A stretch of 64,000 bases of DNA. It comes from Allobosea sp. UNC402CLCol. Lineage in GTDB: Bacteria > Pseudomonadota > Alphaproteobacteria > Rhizobiales > Beijerinckiaceae. Shown here one piece after another: positions 37,155-46,274 of the stretch (positions are counted from its first letter, which is position 1; each line of letters begins with the position of its first letter). The stretch is taken from contig NZ_JQJJ01000009.1 in the NCBI RefSeq assembly GCF_000745475.1, positions 310,001-374,000 on the forward strand, in the 5' to 3' direction. Under the pieces are notes generated by a model. It had not been told where the DNA came from, searched no databases, and worked only from the letters and a program-made list of their open reading frames with translations. Both the position numbers and the translations under genes were made by a program.

Positions 37155-37920
37155 GGCGAAAGCGCCCGCCGGCCTCGGCGAGATCGTCGAGGATCGCCTG
37201 CTCGACGGGCGGCTCCTTCTGCGCCAGCCGCGCAAGGGGCATCGCGCCGGCAGCGACGCGGTGCTGCTCGCGGCCGCCCTGCCGGAGCTTGGGGCGGGCC
37301 GGCTCCTCGACATCGGAGCAGGCGTCGGGACGGTGGGGCTCGCTGCGGCGCTGGCGCAGCCGGAGCTTGGCGTCACGCTGCTGGAGCGCGACCCGGAACT
37401 GGCGGGGCTGGCGGCCGGCAACGCGGCGCTGAACGGCATGGAGGGCAGGATCTCTGTCGTCGCGGCCGATGTCGGCGCTCCGGCGGGGAAACTCACCGGG
37501 CTCGGCCTCGCGTCAGGGTCATACGGTGCTGTCGCGATGAACCCGCCCTTCTATCCACCCGGCGGTACGCGGGCGTCGCCGGTGCCGAATCGCAAGGCCG
37601 CCCATGTCGCCGAGGGCGATCTGGCAATCTGGCTGCGCACCGCCAGGCGCCTGCTGAAGCCGGGCGGGCTGATCGCGATCATCCATCGCGCCGAGGCCTT
37701 GCCGGAATTGCTCGCCGGCCTCGAAATCGGCTTCGGCGCGCTCGCCATCCGGCCGGTCCATGCCTTCGCCGAGCGCCCGGCGATTCGCGTCATCGTCACG
37801 GCTGTCCTGAACAGCAGAAAGCCGGCAGAGTTGCTGCCGGCTTTCGTCATCAATGGTCCGGATGGGCGGCTAACCGCGCTGAGCGACGCCGTCCATCGCG
37901 GGCGGGCTAAGCTGGGCTGA
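37147..37920 (+). CDS. Small-molecule or tRNA methyltransferase (TrmN6-like)
   Basis: A 257-residue class I SAM methyltransferase. SAM-binding motif LLDIGAGVGTVGLAAAL, and catalytic NPPF in AVAMNPPFYPPG, the motif of N6-adenine or N5-glutamine methyltransferases. HRAGSDAVLLAAALP matches the YfiC/TrmN6 family, which modifies A37 of tRNA-Val. The ATG at 37147 overlaps the previous gene. tRNA specificity is inferred from the family. Confidence 0.82.
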   Translation: MSEAKAPAGLGEIVEDRLLDGRLLLRQPRKGHRAGSDAVLLAAALPELGAGRLLDIGAGVGTVGLAAALAQPELGVTLLERDPELAGLAAGNAALNGMEGRISVVAADVGAPAGKLTGLGLASGSYGAVAMNPPFYPPGGTRASPVPNRKAAHVAEGDLAIWLRTARRLLKPGGLIAIIHRAEALPELLAGLEIGFGALAIRPVHAFAERPAIRVIVTAVLNSRKPAELLPAFVINGPDGRLTALSDAVHRGRAKLG

Positions 37921-37922
37921 CG

Positions 37923-38222
37923 CTACCAGTAACGTGGGCCGTAGAAATAGCGCGGCCCGTAGACCGGCGGCGCGAAGAGCGGCGGCGCATAGTAGCGCGG
38001 GCCATAATACCGGCGCGGCCCGTAATAGCGCGGTCCATAGTAGCGGCGCGGGCCGTAATAGCGGCGCGGTCCGTAATAGTACTGCGCCTGCTGGACCATC
38101 CCGCCGGTCGCATCGACCAGCGGCGCGGCGGCGACGGGCGCGGCGGAGGCCGGGGCGGCGCTCAGAGCGGCCAGGCCCAGCGTGCCTGCCGCCATCGCGG
38201 AAAGAAGCATGGTTCTGAACAT
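37923..38222 (-). CDS. Secreted Tyr/Gly/Pro/Arg-rich repeat protein
   Basis: A 99-residue protein with a signal peptide (AMAAGTLGLAALSAAPASA), then AAPVAAAPLVDATGG and a C-terminal half made of repeats of YYGPRR/RYYGPR (about ten copies of a YGP unit). Tyr-rich repeats suggest an exported structural or surface protein. A paralogue lies at 38377. No enzyme motif is visible. Confidence 0.7.
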   Translation of the reverse strand: MFRTMLLSAMAAGTLGLAALSAAPASAAPVAAAPLVDATGGMVQQAQYYYGPRRYYGPRRYYGPRYYGPRRYYGPRYYAPPLFAPPVYGPRYFYGPRYW

Positions 38223-38306
38223 GAAATCCTCCGTGAGACGGTGTCGGCCGGGTGAACTTGCGAAAGCTGGCACCGATCTTGGACTGAAACTTAACCCTTG
38301 AAACCT

Positions 38307-38330
38307 GAACGGCGCGAAACCGCGCCGTTC
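38307..38330 (-). terminator. Hairpin after the second Tyr-rich gene
   Basis: GAACGGCGCG (38307-38316) / CGCGCCGTTC (38321-38330) with loop AAAC, downstream of the minus-strand gene at 38377. The T-run is weak. Confidence 0.5.
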
Positions 38331-38376
38331 ATCCTGCCTTCATTCAGCGGCCGATTATGGCCGCATTGCGTCGGTC

Positions 38377-38655
38377 TCAGCGGCAGACGCGCACCGGCCG
38401 GATGACCCAGCGCCAGCCGTTCCAAACGCGCCGGTTCGCCCAGAAGCAGCGCGGGCGATAATAGGGGCGGCCGTAATAGCGGCGCGGACCATAATACTGC
38501 GCCTGCTGCAGCAGATCGCCTGCCGGTGCGGCCTGGAGCGGCGCGGCGGCGACGGGGGAGGCAACCGGCGCGGCCGAGGCCGGAACAGCGGCGAAAGCGG
38601 AAGCGGCGAGGGTGAGAGCGCCGAAGGTGGCGGCAACGATACGATGGGTCAGCAT
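38377..38655 (-). CDS. Secreted Tyr-rich protein, paralogue
   Basis: A 92-residue protein with a signal peptide (GALTLAASAFAAVPASA), the same Ala/Pro linker as its neighbour (PVASPVAAAPLQ), a short YYGPRRYYGRPYYRPR segment, and a C-terminal domain CFWANRRVWNGWRWVIRP with a final Cys (RVCR). The Trp/Arg-rich tail differs from the neighbour, pointing to divergence after duplication. Confidence 0.7.
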   Translation of the reverse strand: MLTHRIVAATFGALTLAASAFAAVPASAAPVASPVAAAPLQAAPAGDLLQQAQYYGPRRYYGRPYYRPRCFWANRRVWNGWRWVIRPVRVCR

Positions 38656-38872
38656 TGTAGAACTCCTGCTGTCTATAGCCCGCCGGCCCGGCTCAAACGC
38701 TCACCCCGAACGCCGCGGACCGTGCGGATGGCCCAAGTCATAATCCTCCGCATATGAACGAAAGCTGTCCGGCGCCGGTTCCGGTCCCGTTTGGTCGCTT
38801 TGGCTTGACCGCGCCGGGCGCGAACCCCTAATCACGCCGCACTCATCCGCGTTTTCGGAAGGCTTTTCGCCC

Positions 38873-39835
38873 TTGTCCGCCCTCGCCCAGCATTCGCCCG
38901 CCGCGCCGTCCCCGGCGCTGGACCCGACCCGCTCCTTCCAGGGGCTGCTGCTGACGCTGCAGCGCTTCTGGGCCGAGCGAGGTTGCGTGGTGCTGCAGCC
39001 CTACGACATGGAGGTCGGCGCCGGCACCTTCCATCCGGCGACGACCCTGCGCGCGCTCGGGCCGAAGCCGTGGAAGGCGGCTTACGTCCAGCCTTCGCGC
39101 CGCCCCAAGGATGGCCGCTATGGCGAGAACCCCAACCGCTTGCAGCATTACTACCAGTTCCAGGTCATCCTGAAGCCGTCGCCGCCGGATCTGCAGCAGC
39201 TCTATCTCGACTCGCTGCGCGCCATCGGCGTCGATCTCGGCCTGCACGACGTGCGCTTCGTCGAGGACGATTGGGAGAGCCCGACCTTGGGCGCCTGGGG
39301 CCTCGGCTGGGAATGCTGGTGCGACGGCATGGAAGTCAGCCAGTTCACCTATTTCCAGCAGGTCGCGGGCGTTGAATGCGCCCCGGTCGCGGGTGAATTG
39401 ACCTACGGGCTCGAACGGCTGGCGATGTATGTCCAGGGCGTCGAAAACGTCTACGATCTCAACTTCAACGGCCTCGATGGCGAGGATCGCATCTCCTATG
39501 GCGACGTCTTCCTGCAAGCCGAGCAGGAATACTCCCGGCACAATTTCGAGCATGCCAATACCGAGATGCTGTTCCGGCATTTCTCGGATGCGGAGGCCGA
39601 ATGCAAGGCCCTGCTCGCCGCCGGTGAGCCGGCTGCCGGCGCCAACCTGCCCCGCCATGAACTCGCCCTGCCGGCCTATGACCAGTGCATCAAGGCCAGC
39701 CATATCTTCAACCTGCTCGATGCGCGCGGCGTGATCTCGGTCACCGAGCGGCAGAGCTACATCCTGCGCGTGCGCGAGCTCGCCAAGGCCTGCGGCGCGG
39801 CCTGGCTGAAGACCGCCGGCGGGGGAGCGAACTGA
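38873..39835 (+). CDS. glyQ: Glycine-tRNA ligase alpha subunit
   Basis: A 320-residue catalytic subunit of the heterotetrameric glycyl-tRNA synthetase. It has [39 protein letters not shown] and [20 protein letters not shown]. There is no ATG upstream of the conserved start; a TTG at 38873 with GGAAGG about ten bases upstream is the best choice. The stop overlaps the glyS ATG (TGATG). Confidence 0.95.
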   Translation: MSALAQHSPAAPSPALDPTRSFQGLLLTLQRFWAERGCVVLQPYDMEVGAGTFHPATTLRALGPKPWKAAYVQPSRRPKDGRYGENPNRLQHYYQFQVILKPSPPDLQQLYLDSLRAIGVDLGLHDVRFVEDDWESPTLGAWGLGWECWCDGMEVSQFTYFQQVAGVECAPVAGELTYGLERLAMYVQGVENVYDLNFNGLDGEDRISYGDVFLQAEQEYSRHNFEHANTEMLFRHFSDAEAECKALLAAGEPAAGANLPRHELALPAYDQCIKASHIFNLLDARGVISVTERQSYILRVRELAKACGAAWLKTAGGGAN

Positions 39836-42246
39836 TGCCCGATCTTCTGCTCGAACTGTTCTCGGAAGAAATTCCGGCGCGCATGCAGCGCAAGGCGGCT
39901 GACGACCTGAAGAAGCTCGTCACCGATGCGCTCGTCGAGCGCGGCCTGCTCTATGAGGGCGCGAAGGCCTTCGTCACGCCGAGGCGTCTCACGCTGCATG
40001 TCGCCGGCCTGCCGGTGCGCGGCCGCGATGTGCGCGAGGAGCGGAAAGGCCCGCGCGTCGGCGCGCCCGACGCTGCCGTGCAGGGCTTCCTCAAGGCTGC
40101 GGGTCTCGCCTCGCTCGATCAGGCCACCATCGTCAGCGATCCGAAGAAGGGCGATTCCTACGTCGCCATCATCGAGAAGCCCGGCCAGGAAACGCTTGCG
40201 GCCATCGCCGAGATCGTCCCGGCCGTGATCCGCGCCTTCCCCTGGCCGAAATCGATGCGCTGGGGCAAGGCCTCGGCCGCCGGCGCCAGCCTGCGCTGGG
40301 TACGCCCGCTGCATTCGATCCTCTGCACCTTCGGCGCCGAGACCGAGGACACCGAGATCGTGCCCTTCGAAGTCGACGGCATCGTCTCGGGCAACGTCAC
40401 CCATGGCCATCGCTTCCTCGCGCCCGGTCCGATCACGGTGCGGCGCCTGGACGACTACGTCTCTTCGCTTGAGAAAGCCAAGGTCGTGCTCGATGCCGAC
40501 CGCCGCAAGGAGATCATCCTCGCCGATGCCAAGAACCTCGCCTTCGCGCAGGGCTTGGAGCTGATCGAGGATGAGGGACTGCTGGAGGAGGTCGCCGGCC
40601 TCGTCGAATGGCCGGTGGTGCTGATGGGCTCCTTCGAGGAGCGCTTCCTCGACATCCCCGGCGAGGCGATCCGCGCCACCATCCGTGCCAACCAGAAATG
40701 CTTCGTGCTGCGCGATCCCGCGACGGGCAACCTCGCCAACCGTTTCATCCTGGTCTCGAACCTCGCCGCCAGCGATGGCGGCGTGGCGATCACCGCCGGC
40801 AACGGCCGCGTCGTGCGCGCCCGCCTCTCCGACGCCGCCTATTTCTGGCAGACCGACCGCGGTTCGCTGCCCGATCTCGATACCTTCGCGGAGAGCGCCG
40901 AGAAGCTCGGCCTCGATCTCGCAAAACCGCTCGACCAGCGCATGGCCAAGCTCGACAAGCTCGGCGTCGTCTTCCACGCCAAGCTCGGCACGCAAGGCGA
41001 ACGCGTCCAGCGCATTGCCGCGCTGGCCAGGGAACTGGCGCCGATCGTCGGCGCCGATCCCGAAAAGGCCGAGCGCGCCGCCAAGCTCGCCAAGGCCGAC
41101 CTCCCGACCGAGATGGTCGGCGAGTTCCCGGAATTGCAGGGCCTGATGGGCCGGAAATATGCCGAGCTGCAGGGCGAGGATACTTCGGTCGCTGCGGCGG
41201 TCGAGGAGCACTACAAGCCGCTCGGGCCCTCCGATCGCGTGCCGAGCGATCCGGTTTCGGTTGCGGTGGCGCTGGCCGACAAGCTCGACACCCTCGTCGG
41301 CTTCTGGGCCATCGACGAGAAGCCGACCGGGAGCAAGGACCCCTATGCGCTGCGGAGAGCGGCGCTGGGTGTGATCCGGTTGGTGGTTGAGAATGGGGTG
41401 CGGTTGCCGATTAATAAGCTTCCAGAATATCGGATCGTCACGCCGGATGCAGGGCCTTCCGCGACTTCGTTCCGCCGCGACGTCACAGTTTCCGATATCG
41501 ACCACATCGATTTTGGCTCAATGATTGAAAACGTCTCAAATGATTATTTTGAGAACATTGAGAAGGAAGACTTGGAACTGGCGCTGAATTTTGTTCAACG
41601 CCAGATCGAAGTTGATGATTTTCAGCGGGAAGTTGATGAAAGCGTTCGATCACGATATCGGATCGAGCGTATTGAGGCTTCCCTTGGCCTGATTAATTCG
41701 CACGAAGACCTCCTTTCCTTCTTCCACGACCGCCTGAAGGTCATGCTTCGCGATCAGGGCGCGCGGCATGATCTTGTCGACGCCGTGCTGGGCGAGGGCG
41801 CTTCGGCCAATGACGACCTCCTCCTCATCACCTTGCGTGTCGCCGCGCTCGGCCGCTTCCTCGACACCGAGGACGGCAGGAACCTGCTCGCGGGCTACAA
41901 GCGCGCCGCCAACATCCTCAAGGCCGAGGAGAAGAAGGATGGGGAGGGCGCTTTCGCCGGCGCCGCCGATCTTCAGCTCATCGCCGATGCCGGCCTGATC
42001 GAGGAGAAGGCGTTGGCCGTCGCGCTGGCGCAGGCGACGCCGAAGGCCGAAGCCGCCGTCGCCGCCGAGGATTACGAGGGCGCCATGGCCGCGCTCGCCG
42101 AATTGCGTCCGGCGGTCGATGCCTTCTTCGACAAGGTCACGGTGAACGATCCCGATCCGGCCCAGCGTGCCAACCGCCTGAAGCTGCTCAACCAGCTCCG
42201 CCAGGCGACGCGCGCGGTCGCGGATTTCGACCGCATCGCGGGATAA
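39835..42246 (+). CDS. glyS: Glycine-tRNA ligase beta subunit with an unusual insertion
   Basis: An 803-residue beta subunit, longer than the family norm (E. coli has 689). It starts [17 protein letters not shown], has an HD-like region [32 protein letters not shown], and a C-terminal anticodon-binding domain with [20 protein letters not shown]. Between those two segments, residues about 532-622, lies an extra AT-rich stretch of 70-90 residues rich in Asp, Glu and Ile. Its base composition differs sharply from both sides. The reading frame is intact, so the protein is probably functional. Confidence 0.94.
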   Translation: MPDLLLELFSEEIPARMQRKAADDLKKLVTDALVERGLLYEGAKAFVTPRRLTLHVAGLPVRGRDVREERKGPRVGAPDAAVQGFLKAAGLASLDQATIVSDPKKGDSYVAIIEKPGQETLAAIAEIVPAVIRAFPWPKSMRWGKASAAGASLRWVRPLHSILCTFGAETEDTEIVPFEVDGIVSGNVTHGHRFLAPGPITVRRLDDYVSSLEKAKVVLDADRRKEIILADAKNLAFAQGLELIEDEGLLEEVAGLVEWPVVLMGSFEERFLDIPGEAIRATIRANQKCFVLRDPATGNLANRFILVSNLAASDGGVAITAGNGRVVRARLSDAAYFWQTDRGSLPDLDTFAESAEKLGLDLAKPLDQRMAKLDKLGVVFHAKLGTQGERVQRIAALARELAPIVGADPEKAERAAKLAKADLPTEMVGEFPELQGLMGRKYAELQGEDTSVAAAVEEHYKPLGPSDRVPSDPVSVAVALADKLDTLVGFWAIDEKPTGSKDPYALRRAALGVIRLVVENGVRLPINKLPEYRIVTPDAGPSATSFRRDVTVSDIDHIDFGSMIENVSNDYFENIEKEDLELALNFVQRQIEVDDFQREVDESVRSRYRIERIEASLGLINSHEDLLSFFHDRLKVMLRDQGARHDLVDAVLGEGASANDDLLLITLRVAALGRFLDTEDGRNLLAGYKRAANILKAEEKKDGEGAFAGAADLQLIADAGLIEEKALAVALAQATPKAEAAVAAEDYEGAMAALAELRPAVDAFFDKVTVNDPDPAQRANRLKLLNQLRQATRAVADFDRIAG
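41430..41700 (+). other. AT-rich in-frame segment inside glyS
   Basis: By my count 109 of 240 bases (45%) are G or C in 41461-41700, with only 20 of 60 in 41521-41580, against 41 of 60 in 41761-41820. Codons such as ATT, AAT, GAT, TTT and TTG, rare elsewhere in the gene, cluster here. The encoded stretch includes [19 protein letters not shown] and [18 protein letters not shown]. It keeps the reading frame. Confidence 0.8.
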
Positions 42247-42261
42247 AGGAGGGGCGCGGGG

Positions 42262-42412
42262 AACCCCTCTCCCGGATGGGAGAGGGGCAGGGGTGAGGGC
42301 CTGCCGGCGATCACCCTTACTCTGCGCTCTCCGCTGCTGCGGTTACTGTTGCGAGGAGCGGGTTTTCCGTCCTTCCCTCACCCCTACCCCTCTCCCATCC
42401 GGGAGAGGGGTT
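42262..42412. repeat. Intergenic long inverted repeat, family C
   Basis: Two 38-base arms (42262-42299 and 42375-42412) are inverted copies with one mismatch; each arm contains its own smaller palindrome CCTCTCCC / GGGAGAGG. It follows glyS and could act as terminator. The remainder of the 340-base gap to the next gene (42413-42586) shows nothing else I recognise. Confidence 0.8.
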
Positions 42413-42586
42413 TCTGTTTGCGGTTCCCGCGTTCATTTGGAACCCACCGCCCCTTTTCGCCCCCAAAATCCCCCCTCCGGAACCTATTCCCACCCTGCGA
42501 CGTTCTGTCATCGGGGCTGACTTGCCGCGAAGACGTCGCGGTGGGGCTCGGGGGGCCGGCGACCGGCCGAGATAAAGGGCTTCGAT

Positions 42587-42748
42587 ATGTCCATTCTGAT
42601 TTCGCTTCTGATCACCGTTCTCGTCATCGGTCTCGTGCTCTATCTCGTGCGCATGCTGCCGCTCGACGGGCAGATCAAGAACGTCGTGCAGATCATCGTC
42701 ATCGTGATCGGCATCATCTCGCTTCTGCGCTATCTCGCTGTTTTCTAA
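42587..42748 (+). CDS. Small Thivi_2564-type membrane protein
   Basis: A 53-residue protein with two membrane helices (ISLLITVLVIGLVLYLV and VVQIIVIVIGIISLLRYL) joined by a short polar loop RMLPLDGQIKN. This matches a family of tiny two-helix proteins named after Thivi_2564; no function is known. AAAGGG lies 7 bases before the ATG. It precedes the URC cluster. Confidence 0.72.
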   Translation: MSILISLLITVLVIGLVLYLVRMLPLDGQIKNVVQIIVIVIGIISLLRYLAVF

Positions 42749-42862
42749 GCTGATTGACGGCGCGCTTGCGCTGGTTCAGACTCGTTGAAATCCAGAGGGC
42801 CCCGGACATGCCGTCACGGGGCCTTTCCTGTTTAAGGGCAAGACCTTCGGGGTACGACCGCG

Positions 42863-44125
42863 ATGAACGCGCCGAACCGCACCGGCCATATCAGGCTGAC
42901 CTCCCATCCCGAGCCTGGCAGCGCCGCCCTGCGCTTCCCGATCCGATGGGGCGGACCGACGGCGGCCGAGCGCGGCCCGGTCATCGCCTCGACCACCAAC
43001 CCGGCCGACCGCAACGTCATCGGCGCCCATGGCGGCTCCTATTCGGTCTACCGCGCGCTCGCCATCTCGGCCCGCGCGATGAATCCCTCGCAGCGCCCGG
43101 ACCTGACCAACACCCATCCGACGGCGGAGATCGCGCCGCAGCCGCAATGGGCCGATCCCAGGAAGATCGTCTCGCTCGACCCCTTCGGCCACACGGTGGC
43201 GCAGGATTTCGGCAAGTTGATCGGCGAGGGCATCGACATCCGCCCCTCGATCGCGATCACCAAGGCGCGGCTCAACCTGCCCGAGATCCTGGCGGCGATG
43301 GGCGCGCATCGCCTCGCGGCGGACGGGCACATCCTGCACCCGACCGGCGACATCTCCGTCACCAAGATCGCGGTCGATCCGGTCTGGTACCTGCCGGGCA
43401 TCGCCGAGCGCTTCGGAACGACGGAAAACGAACTGCGCCGCACGCTCTTCGAGCAGACCGGCGGCATGTATCCCGAACTGGTGACACGGCCCGACCTCAA
43501 GGTCTTCCTGCCGCCGATCGGCTCGATCACGGCCTATGTCATGGGCGAGGTTTCCGCGCTCGCCGATCCGAAGAGCCGCATCGCCTGCCGCGTCCATGAC
43601 GAATGCAACGGCTCGGACGTCTTCGGCTCCGACATCTGCACCTGCCGGCCCTATCTCACCCATGGCATCGAGGAATGCGTGAAGGAGGCGCAGAGCGGCG
43701 GCGTCGGCCTCATCGTCTACAACCGCAAGGAGGGCCGGGCGCTCGGCGAGGTCACGAAATTCCTCGTCTACAACGCCCGCAAGCGTCAGGAAGGCGGCGA
43801 TTCCGCCGCGACCTATTTCGAGCGCACCGAATGCGTCGCGGGCGTGCAGGATGCCCGCTTCCAGCAGCTCATGCCGGATGTGCTGCACTGGCTCGGCGTC
43901 ACGCATATCGACCGGCTGATGTCGATGTCGAACATGAAATACGACGCCATGGTCGAGAGCGGCATCGCGATCGGCGAGCGCGTCGCGATTCCCCCGGAGC
44001 TGATTCCGCTCGACGCCTCGGTCGAGATCGAGGCCAAGAAGGCGGCGGGCTATTACTCGCCCGAGGGCGCGCCGGGCGACAACGCGCTCAAGGCCACGGT
44101 CGGCCGCGATCTCGACAAGTTCTGA
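42863..44125 (+). CDS. URC1-like GTP cyclohydrolase II-family protein
   Basis: A 420-residue protein. The C-terminal part has the GTP cyclohydrolase II zinc motif, with Cys 248, 259 and 261 (HDECNGSDVFGSDICTC), and the catalytic-type segment GLIVYNRKEGRALGE. About 190 N-terminal residues are not found in RibA (196 residues in E. coli). The later RibA active-site loop is replaced by RKRQEGGDSAATYFERTE. Together with the URC4-like and UPRT genes downstream, this fits URC1 of the uracil catabolic URC pathway rather than riboflavin synthesis. A RibA-like role is the alternative. Confidence 0.85.
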   Translation: MNAPNRTGHIRLTSHPEPGSAALRFPIRWGGPTAAERGPVIASTTNPADRNVIGAHGGSYSVYRALAISARAMNPSQRPDLTNTHPTAEIAPQPQWADPRKIVSLDPFGHTVAQDFGKLIGEGIDIRPSIAITKARLNLPEILAAMGAHRLAADGHILHPTGDISVTKIAVDPVWYLPGIAERFGTTENELRRTLFEQTGGMYPELVTRPDLKVFLPPIGSITAYVMGEVSALADPKSRIACRVHDECNGSDVFGSDICTCRPYLTHGIEECVKEAQSGGVGLIVYNRKEGRALGEVTKFLVYNARKRQEGGDSAATYFERTECVAGVQDARFQQLMPDVLHWLGVTHIDRLMSMSNMKYDAMVESGIAIGERVAIPPELIPLDASVEIEAKKAAGYYSPEGAPGDNALKATVGRDLDKF

Positions 44126-44176
44126 GCGAGCCGATTCCAAGCGACGCAAATTCTCAGCGACGAAAGCCGCAGCTCC

Positions 44177-45394
44177 ATGCCGAGTTCCAATCCCGAGGCG
44201 TTCCGCGCCCTGTTGAAGCCTGCGGCTGTCCGCGCCCGCGCGCAGGAGATGCTGGAGCTCGGCCTTGCCGGGCGGCTCCTGCATTTCAGCGTGCATCCCG
44301 AGCGGCTGGAGGCCTGCGCCGATTATGTCCTCGACACCATCCGCGCGAATTACCCGACGCTGGACATCCCCTTCCATGCGCGCTGGCGCCATTTCGTCCT
44401 GGCGGGGGACGACCGCTGGCAGCGGCTCGACGCCGCCGCGCACTTTCCGGACCCTGCCGCGCGTGGCCGCGCTGCTTATGACCTCGCCGTGGTCAGCGTG
44501 CTGCTCGACGCCGGCGCCGGGCCGGACTGGCGCTATCGCGACGCTGCGACGGGCCGCGAGATCGGTCGCTCCGAAGGGCTGGCGCTCGCCTCGCTCGACA
44601 TGTTCGCGGCGGGCCTGTTCTCCAGCAACCCGGTCGATCCCCTGCGCGCCGATGCGGAGGCGTTGAGACATCTCGACGAGGCCTCTTTGGCACAGGGTTT
44701 CCAGGCGGGGCCGGCCAACCCGCTGATGGCGCTGGAGGGGCGTGCCGCCCTGCTTAATCGCCTCGGCGAGGAGCTGGAGCGGCAGGGCCTGTCGCGCCCC
44801 GGTGAGCTGTTCGACCGCTTCTCGACGGCCGCCGATACGGGAACCGTCCGGGCCGGCCACATGCTGGGCGAGGTGCTGGCGACCTTCGGCGGAATCTGGC
44901 CGTCGCGCCTGACGCTCGCCGGCGTGGCGCTCGGCGACACCTGGCGCCATCCGCTGATCGCCATGGGTGAGGTCACGGAAGGGCTCGTTCCCTTCCACAA
45001 GCTCTCGCAATGGCTGACCTATTCGCTGATCGAGCCGTTGGAGTGGGCCGGCATCGCCGTCGTCGACATCGACGATCTCACCGGCCTGCCGGAATACCGC
45101 AATGGCGGGCTCTTCCTCGATCTCGGCGTGATCGCGCTCAAGGACGAGGCCGACCGGGCAAAGCCCCATGAGGTCTCCTCGGCCCTGGTGGTGGAATGGC
45201 GTGCGCTGACCGTCGCGCTGCTGGATGAGGTCGGCTCGGTCGTCCGCAAGCGCCTCGGCCGCTCGCGCGAGGACTTGCCGCTCGCCAAGGTGCTGGAAGG
45301 CGGCAGCTGGGCCGCCGGCCGGCGCATCGCGCGCGAAAAGCGTGTGGATGGCGGCCCGCCCCTCGCCATCATCAGCGACGGCACGGTATTCTGA
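44177..45394 (+). CDS. URC4/urg3-family protein (DUF1688)
   Basis: A 405-residue protein of the DUF1688 family, named for URC4 of the yeast uracil degradation pathway. Hallmarks are FHARWRHFVLAGDDRW, GDTWRHPLIAMGE, VPFHKLSQWLTYSLIEPLEW, LTGLPEYRNGGLF and the C-terminal IISDGTVF. The chemical step is not firmly known. It follows the URC1-like gene by 51 bases on the same strand. Confidence 0.88.
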   Translation: MPSSNPEAFRALLKPAAVRARAQEMLELGLAGRLLHFSVHPERLEACADYVLDTIRANYPTLDIPFHARWRHFVLAGDDRWQRLDAAAHFPDPAARGRAAYDLAVVSVLLDAGAGPDWRYRDAATGREIGRSEGLALASLDMFAAGLFSSNPVDPLRADAEALRHLDEASLAQGFQAGPANPLMALEGRAALLNRLGEELERQGLSRPGELFDRFSTAADTGTVRAGHMLGEVLATFGGIWPSRLTLAGVALGDTWRHPLIAMGEVTEGLVPFHKLSQWLTYSLIEPLEWAGIAVVDIDDLTGLPEYRNGGLFLDLGVIALKDEADRAKPHEVSSALVVEWRALTVALLDEVGSVVRKRLGRSREDLPLAKVLEGGSWAAGRRIAREKRVDGGPPLAIISDGTVF

Positions 45395-45415
45395 GCGGAT
45401 CTATGCTATCCGCCT

Positions 45416-45522
45416 CGTCATTCCGGACAAGCCGCGATAGCGGCGCCGATCCGGAATCCATCACCGGGCTCGGTGCTCTGCGATGGATTCCGGGTCTGCG
45501 CTTCGCTTCGCCCGGAATGACG
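45416..45522. repeat. Intergenic palindromic repeat, family A copy 2
   Basis: Outer arms CGTCATTCCGG (45416-45426) and CCGGAATGACG (45512-45522), inner arms around CCGGAATCCATC and GATGGATTCCGG. It lies between the URC4-like gene and upp. Confidence 0.85.
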
Positions 45523-45568
45523 GCGTGACGAAGATGCTCGGGGCACCGAGAACAGGGAAGGGGAATCG

Positions 45569-46210
45569 ATGACCTTGAGCCAGGACGGTGTCACCGTCGT
45601 CGACCATCCGCTGGTCCAGCACAAGCTGACGCTGATGCGCGAGAAGGACCGCTCGACCAAGAGCTTCCGCCAGCTCCTCAACGAGATCGGCATGCTGCTC
45701 TGCTATGAGGTGACGCGCGACCTGCCGACCGAGCTGATCGAGATCGAGACGCCGCTGCAGACATCGATGCAGCCGGTCATCGCCGGCAAGAAGCTGGTCT
45801 TCGCCCCGATCCTGCGCGCCGGCGTCGGCTTTCTCGACGGCATGCTCGAGCTGGTGCCGGCTGCCCGCGTCGCTCATATCGGCCTCTATCGCGACCCGGA
45901 TACGCTGCAGGCGGTGGAGTATTACTTCAAGGCGCCGTCCGACATCGCCGACCGCATGATCGTGGTGATGGACCCGATGCTGGCGACGGCCAACTCCGCC
46001 GTGGCGGCGATGGAGCGCCTGAAGGAGCGCGGCGCGAAGGATCTGCGCTTCGTCTGCCTGCTCGCCGCGCCGGAAGGCATCGCCCATCTGCGTGGCGCCC
46101 ATCCGGATGTCCGCATCTGGACCGCCGCCATCGACGAGAAGCTCAACGATCACGGCTATATCGTCCCCGGCCTGGGCGATGCCGGCGACCGGATGTTCGG
46201 CACGCGCTGA
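45569..46210 (+). CDS. upp: Uracil phosphoribosyltransferase
   Basis: A 213-residue enzyme making UMP from uracil and PRPP. Conserved uracil-binding [16 protein letters not shown] is at the C-terminus, and [16 protein letters not shown] in the middle. The PRPP loop reads [15 protein letters not shown]; the usual version has GGS where this has ANS. AGGGAAGGGG precedes the ATG. In context it likely supplies the first step of the URC pathway and also pyrimidine salvage. Confidence 0.93.
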   Translation: MTLSQDGVTVVDHPLVQHKLTLMREKDRSTKSFRQLLNEIGMLLCYEVTRDLPTELIEIETPLQTSMQPVIAGKKLVFAPILRAGVGFLDGMLELVPAARVAHIGLYRDPDTLQAVEYYFKAPSDIADRMIVVMDPMLATANSAVAAMERLKERGAKDLRFVCLLAAPEGIAHLRGAHPDVRIWTAAIDEKLNDHGYIVPGLGDAGDRMFGTR

Positions 46211-46274
46211 ACCAGGCCGAAAAATGGGCCCGCGCCGTTTTGCCGGCACGAGCCCCTCCGAGCAGCCGAAAGGG

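Noticed and set aside
41430..41700. The glyS insertion as an intein
   Set aside because: It is far too short, lacks Cys/Ser at the start and the HN ending of inteins, and is not at a nucleotide-binding motif.
42863..44125. Plain RibA for riboflavin synthesis
   Set aside because: It is over twice the length of RibA, the distal active-site loop differs, and the neighbours are URC4-like and UPRT genes instead of rib genes.
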